DNA of 6,103 nucleotides from JARDZI01 sp041639705 (GTDB taxonomy: Bacteria > Bacillota > Clostridia > Clostridiales > Caloramatoraceae). The notes under the pieces are model-generated. The model was not told the origin of the DNA. It made no database searches and worked only from the letters and a program-made list of their open reading frames with translations. Of this stretch, positions 5,604-6,103 are shown piece after piece. The stretch is from the NCBI GenBank assembly GCA_041639705.1, contig JBEQBT010000211.1:1-6103 (forward strand). Reading direction: 5' to 3'. The position numbers and the translations under genes were made by a program. Numbering within the stretch: the first letter of the stretch is position 1; every line of letters starts with the position of its first letter.

Positions 5604-5632
5604 AGTATAACTCCATAAACCGATTTGGTCAA
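5604..5632 (-). promoter_or_regulatory. Promoter of the tetR-ABC exporter operon
   Basis: On the minus strand TTGACC (5627-5632) and TATACT (5604-5609) are separated by exactly 17 bases, a near-consensus housekeeping promoter. Transcription should begin near 5597, giving a leader of about 37 bases to the TTG start. The -35 box is part of the upstream operator, and the start point lies in the downstream one. Confidence 0.82.
5616..5632. promoter_or_regulatory. TetR operator, promoter-distal site overlapping the -35 box (O2)
   Basis: TAAACCGATTTGGTCAA is an imperfect palindrome centred at 5624, matching the site at 5583-5599 in 13 of 17 positions. Its right half is the complement of the TTGACC -35 element, so binding would block polymerase directly. 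The two centres are 33 bp apart, about three helical turns, so two dimers could sit on roughly the same DNA face. Confidence 0.78.
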
Positions 5633-5880
5633 TAGGCTGTAGAAAAATTAATTGTAATGAGTTAGGTGCCTGTCAAACCTCCGAAAAAGTAAACTTACAT
5701 TAAAAATATGAATTTTTCAATAACTTGACCTTCACTGTAGTGGCAGGCCTCTGTGCTCGCCAGGGGTATCATTGTTAATAAGCAGCGTCTCTTAAATAGA
5801 AAAGTACCCAAAGCAGGCATGGAAAACTGCCACCTAATTATCTATGAAAAAGGGGTTAAGTTATATTAATGATCGGTACT
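5633..5880. other. Gene-free stretch upstream of the exporter operon
   Basis: No open frame with a start and ribosome site is seen on either strand. Most of the stretch is the possible inverted-repeat-bounded remnant at 5662-5837. No plus-strand gene begins here, so the operator pair controls only the minus-strand operon. Confidence 0.4.
5662..5837. mobile_element. Possible 176-bp inverted-repeat element or insertion-sequence remnant
   Basis: The left end TTAGGTGCCTGT (5662-5673) and the complement of the right end, TTAGGTGGCAGT (5826-5837), match in 10 of 12 bases. The interior has no transposase coding. Strings such as CCTCCGAAAAAGTAAAC (5678-5694) and, on the minus strand, GGGTACTTTTC resemble non-coding terminal regions of some clostridial insertion sequences, but that comparison is from memory. 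No clear target duplication flanks the ends. The call is speculative. Confidence 0.3.
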
Positions 5881-5882
5881 TG

Positions 5883-5927
5883 GCAAACTATGATCAAAGA
5901 TATACAATCCCATCTTTGACAGTTTGC
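5883..5927. repeat. Imperfect hairpin downstream of the right-edge gene
   Basis: GCAAACT (5883-5889) pairs with AGTTTGC (5921-5927), and TCAAAGAT (5894-5901) pairs with ATCTTTGA (5912-5919), leaving an asymmetric bulge (4 bases against 1) and a 10-base loop. It follows the terminator at 5937-5975 in the minus-strand direction. It has no clear T-run of its own. It may be a backup terminator or an RNA 3' end structure. Confidence 0.45.
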
Positions 5928-5936
5928 TGATAATAA

Positions 5937-5975
5937 AATCCTGTAAAGCCTTGAATTTAAAGGTTTTGCAGGATT
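5937..5975 (-). terminator. Rho-independent terminator of the minus-strand gene entering from the right edge
   Basis: Arms 5937-5952 and 5960-5975 form a 16-bp stem with two G-U pairs and a 7-base loop. On the minus strand it runs into TTTTATTA, a fair U-tract, and begins 31 bases after the stop at 6007-6009. That fits termination of the partial gene at the window's end. On the plus strand the tail (CTTTATTG) is weaker. Confidence 0.75.
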
Positions 5976-6006
5976 CTTTATTGATGTAAAAAGTGCGTAA
6001 TGTTTT

Positions 6007-6102
6007 TTATTTTTTCGTTTCTTTAAAAATATTTTTCATCATGCTTGTTGTAACAATCTGATAGTCAGTGCGAAAGCTAAAAGCTTCATGTAAAGCATCG
6101 GT
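6007..6102 (-). CDS. Unidentified protein, C-terminal fragment (5' end outside window)
   Basis: The minus strand is open from the window edge for 31 codons to a TAA at 6007-6009, ending SMMKNIFKETKK. The peptide mixes hydrophobic and charged residues as a helical C-terminus would, and an intrinsic terminator follows 31 bases downstream, so I favour this frame. A competing minus-strand frame stays open for only 20 codons. The fragment is too short to assign a family. If real, this gene lies upstream of the exporter operon in the same direction but is separated from it by a terminator, so the two are not co-transcribed. Confidence 0.5.
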   Translation of the reverse strand, partial: TDALHEAFSFRTDYQIVTTSMMKNIFKETKK

Positions 6103-6103
6103 A

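Noticed and set aside
5641..5880. Possible riboswitch or structured leader upstream of the exporter operon
   Set aside because: The block lies upstream of the promoter and would not be in the operon transcript; no known riboswitch core was recognised.
1..6103. CRISPR array, tRNA or rRNA genes, phage or toxin-antitoxin module
   Set aside because: No regularly spaced repeats, no cloverleaf or rRNA-like segments, and no gene pairs of the expected size were seen on either strand.

Overview
The window reads as a low-GC Gram-positive chromosome segment, most likely from a Clostridium-type member of the Clostridia. The reasons are AT-rich DNA, strong GGAGG-type ribosome binding sites, a Gram-positive Sec signal peptide, and a TetR / ABC-2 exporter cassette of a kind common there. 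The species cannot be named from the sequence alone.

Layout. Positions 1-105 hold the last 34 codons of a plus-strand gene whose end looks like a nitroreductase. It converges on a minus-strand gene of unknown function (266-856), with a long perfect hairpin (170-210) between them. A 350-base gap (872-1218) with repeat-like and decayed-coding-like sequence follows. Next is a minus-strand gene for a secreted protein with four short helical repeats and a Gly/His-rich tail (1219-2049), which has its own strong terminator. A second gap (2050-2367) holds its upstream region, an inverted repeat and the terminator-like palindrome of the next operon.

The main unit is a four-gene minus-strand operon read from about 5600 down to 2368: a TetR-family repressor (4922-5560), an ABC ATPase (4001-4882), and two paralogous six-helix ABC-2 permeases (3192-3995 and 2368-3159). 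The gaps are 39, 5 and 32 bases and contain no terminator. The promoter upstream of the repressor is a TTGACC/TATACT pair with 17-bp spacing. Two 17-bp palindromes of the form TAAACCGA-N-TYGGTYRA sit on the -35 box and over the expected transcription start. The simplest model is an autorepressed exporter: the repressor binds both sites and shuts off its own gene and the transporter until a ligand, probably an exported compound, releases it. The ligand and substrate cannot be read from the sequence.

Upstream of the operon (5633-6006) there is no gene. This stretch holds a possible 176-bp remnant with inverted TTAGGTG ends, and two hairpins, the second a good minus-strand terminator. They lie just downstream of what looks like the C-terminus of another minus-strand gene entering from the right edge (stop at 6007-6009).

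I see no CRISPR array, tRNA, rRNA, intact insertion sequence or clearly new multi-gene system. The most informative points are the dual-operator promoter, the secreted repeat protein, and the repeat-like DNA on both sides of that gene.
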